64,000 nt of DNA from Vibrio tetraodonis (lineage in GTDB: Bacteria > Pseudomonadota > Gammaproteobacteria > Enterobacterales > Vibrionaceae). Below the pieces are notes generated by a model. The model worked only from the letters and a program-made list of their open reading frames with translations, was not told where the DNA came from and searched no databases. Shown here in pieces: positions 39,009 through 47,401 of this stretch. Where the stretch lies: NCBI RefSeq assembly GCF_003350295.1, contig NZ_QLYY01000012.1, positions 62,001-126,000 of the forward strand, read 5' to 3'. The translations under genes and the position numbers were made by a program. Each line of letters starts with the position of its first letter. Within the stretch, counting starts at the first letter, position 1.

Positions 39009-39134
39009 AGAGATAAACTCACGCAGGCATTGAAAACGGCGTATAAAACGCGAGTTTGCTATCTATGTCTTATGAATATTGGTCAGACCAGGAGTGGAGA
39101 AATTTAAGCAGAACGTAAACCGTCATCTCCCTTG

Positions 39135-39353
39135 TTATAATTTATGTTTCAAAGGTTTAACTAAGCTATCTAACCCCTCAATTTTTAGTGCCAAGCAGAG
39201 CTTCAGCAACTCCCCAAGCTCGCCATTCGGAAAGCCCTTTTTATCGAACCAAAGCAAATATTCTTCAGGCAAGTCAATTAATATTCGGCCAGAATATTTG
39301 CCAAATGGCATGTGGATACTCGCTAGTTTAATCAAGTTCTCTTTTTCTAACAT
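39135..39353 (-). CDS. DUF3820 family small protein
   Basis: A 72-residue protein with the DUF3820 pattern MPFGKYSGRILIDLPEEYL-WF and a leucine-rich C-terminus. The family is widespread in gammaproteobacteria, sometimes described as quorum-sensing-regulated; its biochemical role is unknown. The FGKYxG motif also occurs near exonuclease domains, but there is no catalytic part here. It sits between an XRE regulator and the large lipoprotein on the same strand. Confidence 0.75.
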   Translation of the reverse strand: MLEKENLIKLASIHMPFGKYSGRILIDLPEEYLLWFDKKGFPNGELGELLKLCLALKIEGLDSLVKPLKHKL

Positions 39354-39434
39354 GGTTACTTTTAGTGTGTAAAAGTACGAGGAGGACAGAATGCCACTGA
39401 GAAAAGAGCCATGGTAGCGACCAGCGAAATACGA

Positions 39435-39788
39435 CTAATCTTGGTCGATAGTGTGTGCGTACTCAACCACAATCTGATTGCCCTCGATGTAAGCGTTTTG
39501 AATTTCACCATCGACACTCATACGACTTTGCAGGTACACAACTTTTGGCCCCGAATCATTTACTTGTTTAAGAGAAGGAAAGGTGAGTTTAGGGTCAAGG
39601 TGAAGCAATCGAGAAAATTGACTGACAAACGACATTGTTAGAGGCTGCTCTCCTCTAAGAAGCTGCGAAAAATTAAGCTGGCTAATACCTAGCTTCTTCG
39701 CAAACTCCATTTGAGTAATTCGCATCTTTGACTTCTTAGACATCCAAGTCGAGTATAGTACCTCTCTGTCTTTCTCAGTAAATTCCAC
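39435..39788 (-). CDS. XRE-type helix-turn-helix regulator
   Basis: A 117-residue protein with an N-terminal lambda-repressor-like helix-turn-helix (about 20-62: RITQMEFAKKLGISQLNFSQLLRGEQPL) and a short beta-rich C-terminal extension with no recognised ligand domain. It may be autoregulatory. It lies upstream of the DUF3820 and lipoprotein genes in the same direction with gaps of 81 and 126 bases; co-regulation is possible but unproven. Confidence 0.72.
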   Translation of the reverse strand: MEFTEKDREVLYSTWMSKKSKMRITQMEFAKKLGISQLNFSQLLRGEQPLTMSFVSQFSRLLHLDPKLTFPSLKQVNDSGPKVVYLQSRMSVDGEIQNAYIEGNQIVVEYAHTIDQD

Positions 39789-39897
39789 AGTTAACCCTTA
39801 ATTCAAATAAATGAATCAAACTATGGACTTTTTACTAACCAAAATGTCAGATTATGGTAAACATTGGCCGAGATTAATCGGAACTATGATTGAACTC

Positions 39898-41064
39898 TCA
39901 TAGCCATCCAGAAAGAAGACGCTTAAACCAATCAACCAAGCGTTTAATCACACTACCCTGCTTTATGTCAGATTTAGCCACTAAATCCTTGACCACCAAA
40001 GGTTCATCTTCAACTTTATATATAACGCTACCGACTTTCTCTCCCTTGGTAATTGGCGCAACTAATTCTCGGTCAAACTCTACTTCGGCTTCAAGCTTAT
40101 CAGCATCCCCACGAGGAAGGGTTAGGTAAATATCATCACTCACCCCAACAGGAAGTTGGTCTTTATCACCCATCCATACTTTGGCCTTAGTCACTACATC
40201 ATCAGCTTTGTTTGGAGATACAGTATCAAAAAAACGGAATCCATAACTGAGGAGCTGCTTACTCACCGACTCTCGGCTTTTTGCACTTTTCGCTCCCATA
40301 ACAACCGCAATCAATCTCATATTTCCATAAGTCGCGGACGTCGCTAGGCTGTATCCTGCACCGCTTGTATAGCCTGTCTTCATACCATCAACGTTGATGC
40401 TTCTATCACGTAACAGGCCATTACGATTGTACTGAGTAATTCCATTGTAGGTGTACGACGTTTCGCTATACAAAGAATAGATATCGGGTAAATCATGTAT
40501 AATCGCCCTCCCCAGCTTAGCAATATCAAGAGGGGTCGAATAAAGCCCTCTGCTATCCAGGCCATGGGGATTACTATATGAAGTATTTTCTAATCCGAGT
40601 GTCTGTGCCCATGAATTCATCATATTAACGAATGCGCTTTCGCTCCCTGCAACATATTCCGCGATAGCAACACTGGCATCATTACCCGACTGGACAATCA
40701 GGCCTCGATACAAGTCCATCAAAGGCACTTTGGTCCCAACTTCAATAAACATCTTTGACGAGTCGGGGAAGTTTTTTGCCCATGCTTTTTTACTAATTAA
40801 AACCTTATCCTCAAGAGTAATATTACCTGCTTTCACTTCTTGACCAGCGACATAGGCCGTCATAAGTTTTGTTAGACTTGCAGGGTTTAATTTAGTGCGA
40901 GCGTTCTTCTCTACTAATATCTCACCAGTGTTATAGTCAATCAGTACATAGCCCCTTGCTGGTAAAGAAGGGGGATCAGGAACAATGGTTGGCGCGGAAT
41001 AAGCGCTGAATGTTATAGCCAACGTACACCACAAGGCAGATCGGTAAACAAAATCTCTTATCAT
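39898..41064 (-). CDS. D-alanyl-D-alanine carboxypeptidase (PBP5/DacA family)
   Basis: A 388-residue periplasmic enzyme with signal peptide (about 1-23), the three serine-carboxypeptidase motifs SLTK (63-66), SGN (126-128) and KTG (229-231), a C-terminal beta domain (PBP5_C) and a short amphipathic tail (VDWFKRLLSGW) that anchors PBP5-type enzymes to the inner membrane. It trims the terminal D-alanine of peptidoglycan pentapeptides. Vibrios usually carry a main dacA elsewhere, so this may be a second copy. It stands alone. Confidence 0.88.
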   Translation of the reverse strand: MIRDFVYRSALWCTLAITFSAYSAPTIVPDPPSLPARGYVLIDYNTGEILVEKNARTKLNPASLTKLMTAYVAGQEVKAGNITLEDKVLISKKAWAKNFPDSSKMFIEVGTKVPLMDLYRGLIVQSGNDASVAIAEYVAGSESAFVNMMNSWAQTLGLENTSYSNPHGLDSRGLYSTPLDIAKLGRAIIHDLPDIYSLYSETSYTYNGITQYNRNGLLRDRSINVDGMKTGYTSGAGYSLATSATYGNMRLIAVVMGAKSAKSRESVSKQLLSYGFRFFDTVSPNKADDVVTKAKVWMGDKDQLPVGVSDDIYLTLPRGDADKLEAEVEFDRELVAPITKGEKVGSVIYKVEDEPLVVKDLVAKSDIKQGSVIKRLVDWFKRLLSGWL

Positions 41065-41222
41065 GGGACATTACCACTCAAGTCACAATTCTCGTACGGT
41101 TTATCTGTATCAGTATATACAAACAACTGAGCTATGTGTTTGCTTTGTAACCAATAGTTACTTTTAGATAGTAGCTTTTGTCAATTTATGAGAATTCAGC
41201 GCGATTTATAGGTAAACAATTG

Positions 41223-41249
41223 CAAAAAATCAGCGCAAGTAGCGCTGAT
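41223..41249 (-). terminator. intrinsic terminator after the 118-residue membrane protein gene
   Basis: ATCAGCGC (41229-41236) pairs with GCGCTGAT (41242-41249) around a 5-base loop, and on the minus strand TTTTTGCA follows. It lies about 60 bases after the gene's stop codon. Confidence 0.8.
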
Positions 41250-41306
41250 CTCAATCAACCTAAGCAACAAAATAGTCGTGATTAAAATGCTAATTTATTG
41301 TGTTGT

Positions 41307-41663
41307 TTATGAATTGTTCGCTATCTTGGCATTCGGGGTGATGCTATCTCTATATGTAAACCACAAGTAGGTTACAACTAAAGAGAAGAACAGATATGAC
41401 AAGGCAAACACGAACGGCGACGAGATAAGCTCCTGTGAAATACCCCAAGCAACACCTGCAACAGTAATGATGAGCTTAGAAAACAAACCGACAATCAGGA
41501 GTAAAACCGCTAATTCAGGAAAACGGGTACTACGAAAAGCAAACCAATAGCAACTGCCAACTGCAATAGCAGACACACACAATCCCAACATAAAAGAATG
41601 AAGATGTTCTGCAGAAAGCACTCCTGCTGATATCGATGCAACTATGATCAGAAAAAGCTTCAT
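41307..41663 (-). CDS. small four-helix inner-membrane protein of unknown function
   Basis: A 118-residue, strongly hydrophobic protein with about four membrane helices (residues 3-20, 25-43, 50-72 and 80-103) and a short charged tail. I do not recognise a family. It has its own terminator and lies alone between dacA-like and arfA genes. Its loose resemblance to ATP synthase subunit I (AtpI) in size and topology is not strong enough for a name. Confidence 0.6.
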   Translation of the reverse strand: MKLFLIIVASISAGVLSAEHLHSFMLGLCVSAIAVGSCYWFAFRSTRFPELAVLLLIVGLFSKLIITVAGVAWGISQELISSPFVFALSYLFFSLVVTYLWFTYRDSITPNAKIANNS

Positions 41664-41994
41664 TTTTACTCTCTATATACTTTGTGGACGCTTACTTTCA
41701 TTAATGAAAACTAATTTTCTGTATATTTACATCACCTTTTTAACTAATTCAAGTGATAAATCTATGATGAAAACATCGAAATATCCCACAAAACATAGAT
41801 GTAAAATATTGGTTAAATCCTTGTATTCTCTTATTCATTGACACTTGAGAAGATAGCTGACCCACAAGCGTAAAAAACACACAAGGTTACACTTTATTAA
41901 CAAGTGACACATTTTGATTGATAAAAATAAATTCAGGTACTGCTCAGAAGATAAGCAAGGAGTGGGGTAGGAATATCGATATTATTAAAAAGCC
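41664..41994. other. intergenic region without a supported gene
   Basis: About 330 AT-rich bases upstream of the small membrane-protein gene and downstream of arfA. They should include the membrane-protein promoter. A short frame at 41644-41841 (plus) has no ribosome site and looks random. Nothing else is supported. Confidence 0.45.
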
Positions 41995-42035
41995 CTATTC
42001 AAAAAAGCAAGATTGTGTATCTTTTGAATAGGGCT
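41991..42035 (-). terminator. long hairpin spanning the 3' end and stop codon of arfA
   Basis: AGCCCTATTCAAAA (41991-42004) and TTTTGAATAGGGCT (42022-42035) form a perfect 14-bp stem with a 17-base loop, followed on the minus strand by TTTTAATAAT. The stem includes the arfA stop codon and its last codons. In E. coli arfA such a hairpin is cut by RNase III or terminates transcription early, giving a stopless message. Confidence 0.85.
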
Positions 42036-42222
42036 CTTTACCCTTATGTTTCATTTTACGATTAAAACTTCCTCTTCCTTTCTTTGCTCTTTCTGTCCGG
42101 GTCTTAAATAATCTGCTAGTCACTATCGCTTTAAGCGTATTATCGTGAATTTCACCTCGACCGACTTCTAAATCTGCCAGTTGAGTTTCATTCTCAACTT
42201 TTTTTCGGGTATTCTTGACCAT
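41995..42222 (-). CDS. arfA: alternative ribosome-rescue factor ArfA
   Basis: The 75-residue basic protein matches ArfA: GRGEIHDNTLKAIVTSRLF corresponds to the KGQIKDNAIEALLHDPLF region, then KKGRGSFNRKMKHKGK, the basic patch that enters the empty mRNA channel. ArfA recruits release factor 2 to ribosomes stalled on stopless messages when tmRNA fails. The last 16 codons and stop lie in a strong hairpin, so the normal product is probably made from truncated mRNA, tagged by tmRNA and destroyed, and accumulates only when trans-translation is lost. AAGGAA precedes the ATG. The N-terminus is about 15 residues longer than in E. coli. Confidence 0.87.
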   Translation of the reverse strand: MVKNTRKKVENETQLADLEVGRGEIHDNTLKAIVTSRLFKTRTERAKKGRGSFNRKMKHKGKEPYSKDTQSCFFE

Positions 42223-42603
42223 AAAATTTCCTTATCATTAATTTTATAAACGACCACTCATTAGTAATAGATACATCATTTATGCGATGTTTTATGTAAA
42301 AAACTACCAACATATCGAATGTTACACTAGTTAAGCCGAAACCAGTAATATTTTCGAAACCCTACCTAGCGCAAATTTCCAATGAAAACTCCTTGATAAT
42401 GGAAAACTATCATATGAATTATATTGACTTAGTGCCACTTACCTTTAGACTGTCAGGCAGCTAGAAAACGGTTCTTGTTTTTATTCCGCCGTTTCGTTGG
42501 ATTTCCTTGTATTTCTTCCGTAACGTCGTGCGCAATAGCAATCTCCTTTTCCACGCTATAGTTGCCGTCATGGCTTTTAAAAGATTTATCAAGGATAAAC
42601 ATT
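42223..42603. other. arfA promoter and long cold-shock leader region
   Basis: About 380 bases separate the divergent arfA and cold-shock genes. The part nearer the cold-shock gene (about 42440-42603) is less AT-rich, has several short inverted repeats and ends in AAGGA before the ATG, as expected of the long, temperature-sensitive leader of cspA-type genes. A 70-residue frame on the other strand (42453-42665) overlaps the gene and is not supported. Confidence 0.45.
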
Positions 42604-42816
42604 ATGTCTAACACTGTTACTGGTACAGTTAAATGGTTCAACGAAACTAAAGGTTTTGGTTTCATTCAGCAAGAAAACGGCCCTGACGTTTTCGCTCACT
42701 TTTCTGCTATCACTGGTGACGGCTTCCGTACTCTAGTTGAAGGTCAAAAAGTGGAGTTTGTCGTTTCTCAAGGCCAAAAAGGCCCTCAAGCTGAGAACAT
42801 CAAAGTACTTTAATTG
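42604..42816 (+). CDS. cold-shock protein, CspA family
   Basis: A 70-residue single cold-shock domain with both RNA-binding motifs, KGFGFIQ (RNP1) and VFAHFS (RNP2), starting [17 protein letters not shown]. It acts as an RNA chaperone. The longer frame from 42562 is rejected because the ATG at 42604 has AAGGA in front and gives the standard CspA length. Codon choice looks biased to preferred codons, in line with high expression. A strong terminator follows within 25 bases. Confidence 0.95.
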
Positions 42817-42835
42817 AACTGTACTATGGATTTAC

Positions 42836-42865
42836 AATAGCCAGCATTACGCTGGCTATTTTTTT
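42836..42865 (+). terminator. intrinsic terminator of the cold-shock gene
   Basis: AATAGCCAGC and GCTGGCTATT form a 10-bp stem with loop ATTAC, followed by seven T residues. Confidence 0.9.
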
Positions 42866-42882
42866 ACGTGTAGCAAATAACC

Positions 42883-43422
42883 ATGGCACTAAAACCAACA
42901 ATATATAAATTCCGTCTGTCTATTTCAGACACAAATCGAGACTTGTATAACTCAACTCAGTTAACCATTGCTCTTCATCCATCTGAAAACACAGAACGGA
43001 TGATGGCTCGTGTGCTGGCTTATTGCATCAGGTATCAACCTGAGCTGAGTTTTACCAAAGGTTTATCGTCCACAGAAGAGCCTGATCTCTGGCTTAAAAC
43101 GCTCGACGGTTCAACGTCTGTGTGGATCGAGGTTGGTGAGCCATCTTTAGATAGAATAAAAAAAGCAACTCGCTTAGCACAACGAGTGGACATCTTTAGT
43201 TTTACAAGTAAGTCTGACGTTTGGTGGGAACAAACAAAAAATAAATCATATCAATACGACGCACATATTTTTCGCCTCAGCAATGAGGGGATTCAAGCGC
43301 TATCAAGTGTAATTGAGAGAGGTATGGACCTATCTGTAATGATAAGTGGAACAAGCATTTTCATTGACTGTGTTTCTGGGTCATTTGAAGTTCAGATAGA
43401 AACGCTGCAATCCAATGACTGA
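42883..43422 (+). CDS. yaeQ: YaeQ family protein
   Basis: A 179-residue protein of the YaeQ family, a compact variant of the PD-(D/E)XK nuclease fold: MALKPTIYKFRLSISDTNR start, ERMMARVLAYCIRYQPELSFTKGLSSTEEPDLW and VWIEVGEPSLDRIKKA. The conserved D-E-K like core is kept, but no activity is firmly established for the family. Its end overlaps the next gene by eight bases, so the two form an operon. Confidence 0.9.
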   Translation: MALKPTIYKFRLSISDTNRDLYNSTQLTIALHPSENTERMMARVLAYCIRYQPELSFTKGLSSTEEPDLWLKTLDGSTSVWIEVGEPSLDRIKKATRLAQRVDIFSFTSKSDVWWEQTKNKSYQYDAHIFRLSNEGIQALSSVIERGMDLSVMISGTSIFIDCVSGSFEVQIETLQSND

Positions 43423-43951
43423 TTTTGCTAACGCGCTTGACAAGATAGCTGCATCTTCACTACCAGCAGTCTTAGAACACCCAATATTGTGGCAACAGTT
43501 TTTGCAGCAACATTCCCCACTGTTCACAAAAGTTAAACAAGCCAGAGCCAATAAAGACCAAGATTCTCAATTACTTGGCGTTTTAACTAAGGCGCACGTC
43601 GAAAGCTTGTCACGGGTTAATACCAATCAGGAACCTGTTATAGCTATGTGGCAGGCTCTCAATACAAATCTTGGCGAACAGCATGCCAAACGATTCAAGT
43701 ACCAAGAGCACACTATGCTTTATCTGGTCACACACGTTTGGCTATACCTTCAAGGCTACTTAAAGATGAACTTCAGCCTTGCTAATGAGTATGCGCAAAC
43801 AACAGCCAGTACTCTTAACGAGTTGTCTAGCTTGAACATTGATGAGACTCGAACTCAGTTTATGGCCAGTTTTTACTTGGGCCTAGAAAATACACCCAAA
43901 ACCTCAAAGACTCATACTGTCATGCATTGGCTAAAACGTTACTTTGAATAA
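43415..43951 (+). CDS. hypothetical protein co-transcribed with yaeQ
   Basis: A 178-residue, mostly helical soluble protein that I do not recognise. It overlaps the yaeQ stop by eight bases, so translation is probably coupled. There is no signal peptide or membrane segment. A bidirectional terminator follows three bases after the stop. Confidence 0.7.
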   Translation: MTDFANALDKIAASSLPAVLEHPILWQQFLQQHSPLFTKVKQARANKDQDSQLLGVLTKAHVESLSRVNTNQEPVIAMWQALNTNLGEQHAKRFKYQEHTMLYLVTHVWLYLQGYLKMNFSLANEYAQTTASTLNELSSLNIDETRTQFMASFYLGLENTPKTSKTHTVMHWLKRYFE

Positions 43952-43954
43952 TTA

Positions 43955-43980
43955 GGCAGGGCTTTTTCTAAAGCCCTGCC
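43955..43980. terminator. bidirectional terminator between the yaeQ operon and hmp
   Basis: GGCAGGGCTT (43955-43964) pairs with AAGCCCTGCC (43971-43980) around a 6-base loop. It lies between convergent genes and can serve both. Confidence 0.8.
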
Positions 43981-43986
43981 TTCATA

Positions 43987-45159
43987 TTAAAGATAAGCGT
44001 GCGGTCCAAACACTTCGTAATGAATACGATCTCTTCCAACACCAAACCCTTCCAGTTGTTTCACTAACGCTTCCATAAAGGGAACTGGACCACATAGATA
44101 AAAATCTGCCTGACCAAAAGCCAGTGAGTCCTCTACATGAGATAAATCCATTTGGCCTGTGAAATCAGCCTTATCATTCAAATACCAAGTAAACTGGTTC
44201 CAACCATTTTGACTAGTCAACTGTTCAGTTTCTTGTTTAAATGTATGCTGGTGTGGACCGTTACAAGCATATAAATAGGCCACATCGTGCTTACCTGACT
44301 CTGCCAGCATCTGCAACATAGACTGCATAGGTGTCGCCCCAACCCCAGCAGAAATAAGCACAACAGGCGCCTGTTTTTCTTGGTAATAAAAATCGCCCGC
44401 AGGGGCGTATAGATGAAGAGCATCACCCTCACTAATCTCATCATGAAGGAAGTTAGATACCAAACCTTTGTGCTCACCAAACTCGCGTTTAACTGAAATA
44501 CGGTAATCTTTACCGTTGGGTTTTTGTGATAGGGAGTATTGACGTATCTCGTTGTGATCGCCTGATGATGGTTTAACCTCAACCCCCACATATTGACCTG
44601 GAATATAGTTCAATACATCACCCCCATCGACTGGCGCTAAAACAAAACTCATCACCAACTCAGATTCGCGCCTTTTCTCCCTTACCACAAATTGACGTGA
44701 GTTTTCCCAACCACCAATAGCATGCTTTCTTTGCAGGTATAGCTCTCCCTCTCGGTCAATAAAAATCTTCGCAAGAAACAAATAGGCGGCTGTCCAAGCC
44801 TCTTCAACTTGCTCAGTAAAAGCTTCTGGTGCCAATTCACGCAAGGTTTCTATCAGATGATGGCCAACAATCTGATAATGCTCAGCTTGGATGTTGAAAC
44901 TGGTGTGCTTGTGAGCGATCCGCTCTACTGCTGAAGCTAAGGCTTCCAGGTTTTCAATATTCTTTGCGTATGCCGCTACTGCTTCAAACAAAGCGACACT
45001 CTGACGACCTGTTTTTTGATGCGTCATATTGAAGATATCTTTTAACTCTGGGTTATGAGAAAACATGCGCTGATAAAAATGCTGAGTTAATGCTGGCCCT
45101 GCACCTTCTAGTAAAGGGATGGTGCTTTTTACAACTTCAATATGCTGATTATTAAGCAT
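43987..45159 (-). CDS. hmp: flavohaemoprotein, nitric oxide dioxygenase
   Basis: The 390-residue protein joins an N-terminal globin (about 1-140, proximal His H85 in AHKHTSF) to a FAD domain (about 150-255, RQYSLSQ) and a NAD-binding domain (about 260-390, VGATPMQSML and YLCGPVPFM). It oxidises nitric oxide to nitrate with oxygen and NADH. It is divergent from norR; a sigma-54 promoter with correctly spaced GG and GC elements and NorR-type sites upstream predict activation by NorR when nitric oxide is present, as reported for Vibrio cholerae. Confidence 0.95.
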   Translation of the reverse strand: MLNNQHIEVVKSTIPLLEGAGPALTQHFYQRMFSHNPELKDIFNMTHQKTGRQSVALFEAVAAYAKNIENLEALASAVERIAHKHTSFNIQAEHYQIVGHHLIETLRELAPEAFTEQVEEAWTAAYLFLAKIFIDREGELYLQRKHAIGGWENSRQFVVREKRRESELVMSFVLAPVDGGDVLNYIPGQYVGVEVKPSSGDHNEIRQYSLSQKPNGKDYRISVKREFGEHKGLVSNFLHDEISEGDALHLYAPAGDFYYQEKQAPVVLISAGVGATPMQSMLQMLAESGKHDVAYLYACNGPHQHTFKQETEQLTSQNGWNQFTWYLNDKADFTGQMDLSHVEDSLAFGQADFYLCGPVPFMEALVKQLEGFGVGRDRIHYEVFGPHAYL

Positions 45160-45201
45160 CTGTATATTCTCCTAGTATAATTCAAAGCTCTCCACCCTTT
45201 T

Positions 45202-45217
45202 TGCACGATCAGTGCCA
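45202..45217 (-). promoter_or_regulatory. sigma-54 promoter of hmp
   Basis: On the minus strand TGGCACTGATCGTGCA fits the sigma-54 consensus TGGCACG-N4-TTGCA with exact spacing of the -24 GG and -12 GC. It lies about 43 bases before the hmp start codon. Confidence 0.8.
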
Positions 45218-45269
45218 AGTAGGAAAACACCTAATTACTTGGATTTTCTTCACTAATTAGAATAAAAAA

Positions 45270-45304
45270 GTCATAAAGACCCCGTTGAAAAGTGTCTATA
45301 TGAC
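45270..45304. promoter_or_regulatory. two NorR-type binding sites (GT-N7-AC)
   Basis: GTCATAAAGAC (45270-45280) and GTCTATATGAC (45294-45304) each match GT-N7-AC and are 24 bases apart centre to centre. The second is the core of a longer dyad, AGTGTC-N5-GACACT. They sit 55 to 100 bases upstream of the hmp sigma-54 promoter, the normal enhancer position. NorR sites usually come in threes; I see two good ones. Confidence 0.7.
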
Positions 45305-45382
45305 ACTATAATAAATTAATCACACACCTTGGGTGATTGCTTTTGAAGCACCCTGAACAGCATTCTGGAGCCTACCACTAGC

Positions 45383-46972
45383 ATGCAAGACATTTCTGTC
45401 TCTACTCTAATCGATATGACCATTGGCCTTGCAACAGGCCATAATGAACAAGAGCGATTCCACAAGTTGCTCGACGCAATACGTAAAGCTATCCAATGTG
45501 ATAGTGTCGCACTACTCTCACTTCAGGGAGATACTCTTGTACCACTAGCCATTCAAGGGTTAACAAGAGATACTCTTGGGCGTCGCTTTGTTGTTAGTGA
45601 ACACCCTCGCCTTGAAGCAATATGTGCATCTAAAGTGGCCGTCCGTTTTGACGCAAGCTGTAACCTGCCCGATCCCTTCGATAATCTGCTTATGGATTAC
45701 GAGGGCGATCTTCCAATGCACTCCTGTATGGGACTACCGTTACTCTATGCTGATAAATTACTCGGAGTTCTGGCTCTAGATAGCCTAACGCCGAATGTGT
45801 TCGACCAAATACCGACTCGCAGCCTAGACGCGCTGTCAGCTATCGTTGCATCAACTCTTAAAGTTGCCATGACTGTGAACCAGCTTGAGCAACAAGCAAA
45901 ACAAACTCAACAAAGATTTGAAGAACTCAATGAAGATGCGTGGGAAAGAGAGGGAGGGGAAATCATCGGTGCTAGCCCAAAGATGCTATCACTAAAATCC
46001 GATATAGAAGTCGTAGCTCCCTCTCATTTCAATATTCTTATCAATGGTGAAACTGGTGTGGGTAAAGAATTAGTTGCTAGGAGCATTCACCACCAGTCGA
46101 ATCGACGTAAACAGCCTTTGGTATATGTAAACTGTGCGGCTATTCCCGAAAACCTCGTGGAGAGCGAGCTATTTGGTCATGTCAAAGGCGCCTTTACTGG
46201 TGCAGATAAATCAAGGTTAGGAAAATTTGCTCTTGCGGATCGTGGTACTCTTTTTTTAGATGAAATCGGCGAACTTCCACTCAGCGCACAAAGTAAAATC
46301 TTAAGAGCTTTGCAAAACAATGAGATACAGCCCGTTGGTCAAGACAAGGTCGAAACTATAGACGTTCGTGTCTTAGCTGCGACTAACAGGGATCTTCCAG
46401 AAGAGGTGAATGAAGGAAGATTTAGAGCTGATCTTTATCATCGTCTCAGCGTGTACCCAATTAGCGTTCCAGCACTTCGCCACCGGGAAGGGGATGTCAC
46501 TCTACTCGCTGGCTATTTCTTAGAACAAGCGAGACGAAAGCTTGGGATAGTTCAAATCAAACTCAACAAAGAAGCTCAGTATCTCCTGTCTCGCTACAAC
46601 TGGCCTGGTAATGTTCGTGAGTTAGAGCATGTCATTAATCGCGCAGCATTAAAAGCTCGAGCAAGAGCGAATAACGCTAAATTGATTTCGGTTTCAATTG
46701 AAGACATAGGCGATTTACATGCGATGCCAATAGAGTCTTCTGCCGTACAAACGTCCCAATTGTTTGATATGTCAGAGTCACTGGTATCCAAAGGGCTGCG
46801 CGAATCGACAGAAGATTTCCAACGACAACTGATCACTCATGCTCTTACGGAGGCCGAATTTAATTGGGCCAAAGCAGCTCGACAACTCAAAACAGACAGA
46901 GCCAACCTGACTCGACTTGCCAAACGGCTCGGTTTAACGGTGACAAAGCAGCATAAGATCAGTACTCATTGA
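45383..46972 (+). CDS. norR: nitric-oxide-responsive sigma-54 activator NorR
   Basis: A 529-residue bacterial enhancer-binding protein: N-terminal GAF domain (about 1-165) whose mononuclear iron senses nitric oxide, with likely ligands in PDPFD and PMHSC (D97/D100, H113, C115); AAA+ domain with Walker A GETGVGKE (222-229), the sigma-54 loop GAFTGA (269-274), and Walker B FLDEIGEL; and a C-terminal Fis-type helix-turn-helix (WAKAARQLKTDRANLTRLAK). It activates the divergent hmp and probably other nitric oxide defence genes. The ligand residues argue for NorR rather than a generic activator. Confidence 0.93.
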   Translation: MQDISVSTLIDMTIGLATGHNEQERFHKLLDAIRKAIQCDSVALLSLQGDTLVPLAIQGLTRDTLGRRFVVSEHPRLEAICASKVAVRFDASCNLPDPFDNLLMDYEGDLPMHSCMGLPLLYADKLLGVLALDSLTPNVFDQIPTRSLDALSAIVASTLKVAMTVNQLEQQAKQTQQRFEELNEDAWEREGGEIIGASPKMLSLKSDIEVVAPSHFNILINGETGVGKELVARSIHHQSNRRKQPLVYVNCAAIPENLVESELFGHVKGAFTGADKSRLGKFALADRGTLFLDEIGELPLSAQSKILRALQNNEIQPVGQDKVETIDVRVLAATNRDLPEEVNEGRFRADLYHRLSVYPISVPALRHREGDVTLLAGYFLEQARRKLGIVQIKLNKEAQYLLSRYNWPGNVRELEHVINRAALKARARANNAKLISVSIEDIGDLHAMPIESSAVQTSQLFDMSESLVSKGLRESTEDFQRQLITHALTEAEFNWAKAARQLKTDRANLTRLAKRLGLTVTKQHKISTH

Positions 46973-47023
46973 AAGTGATTTTGGGTACAATGCGTCATCA
47001 AATATCATGCTGTAAGGAATAAT

Positions 47024-47383
47024 ATGAAGTTTGTTCGCTGGTTATTAGGCCGTCTTATCCTGCTATTTAATTTTATTTTTTCTCCTAAAGGAATAAAACG
47101 CTCTGACCAAGACCAACAGGCAGTCGACGAAAAAGCCAAAGCATTGGCCCTCTATCAATTCGAAGCCTGCCCTTTTTGTGTCAAAGTCCGTAGAGCAATG
47201 AAACGCCAATCGGTCAATATTGAGCTACGTGATGCCAAAGCAAGTTCACAATACAGAGAAGAACTTGAAATTGGAGGAGGAAGAGTCAAAGTTCCCTGTC
47301 TAAGAATAGAAATAGACGGCAAAGTAAAGTGGATGTATGAGTCGTCCGATATCGTCGCATATTTGGAAAAAGAATTCGCGTAG
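47024..47383 (+). CDS. membrane-anchored glutaredoxin
   Basis: A 119-residue protein with an N-terminal hydrophobic helix (about 5-20) followed by a glutaredoxin domain with CPFC (49-52), the cis-proline in VKVPCL and a GG-like region replaced by YESSDIVAYLEKEF. It should catalyse glutathione-linked thiol exchange at the cytoplasmic face of the inner membrane. It begins a run of genes on the plus strand with a HAD hydrolase 18 bases later. Confidence 0.85.
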   Translation: MKFVRWLLGRLILLFNFIFSPKGIKRSDQDQQAVDEKAKALALYQFEACPFCVKVRRAMKRQSVNIELRDAKASSQYREELEIGGGRVKVPCLRIEIDGKVKWMYESSDIVAYLEKEFA

Positions 47384-47401
47384 TACCCAAGAGGAGATTA
47401 C

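Noticed and set aside
42453..42665. 70-codon minus-strand frame over the cold-shock gene's start
   Set aside because: It is antisense to a certain gene and its leader and has no ribosome site.
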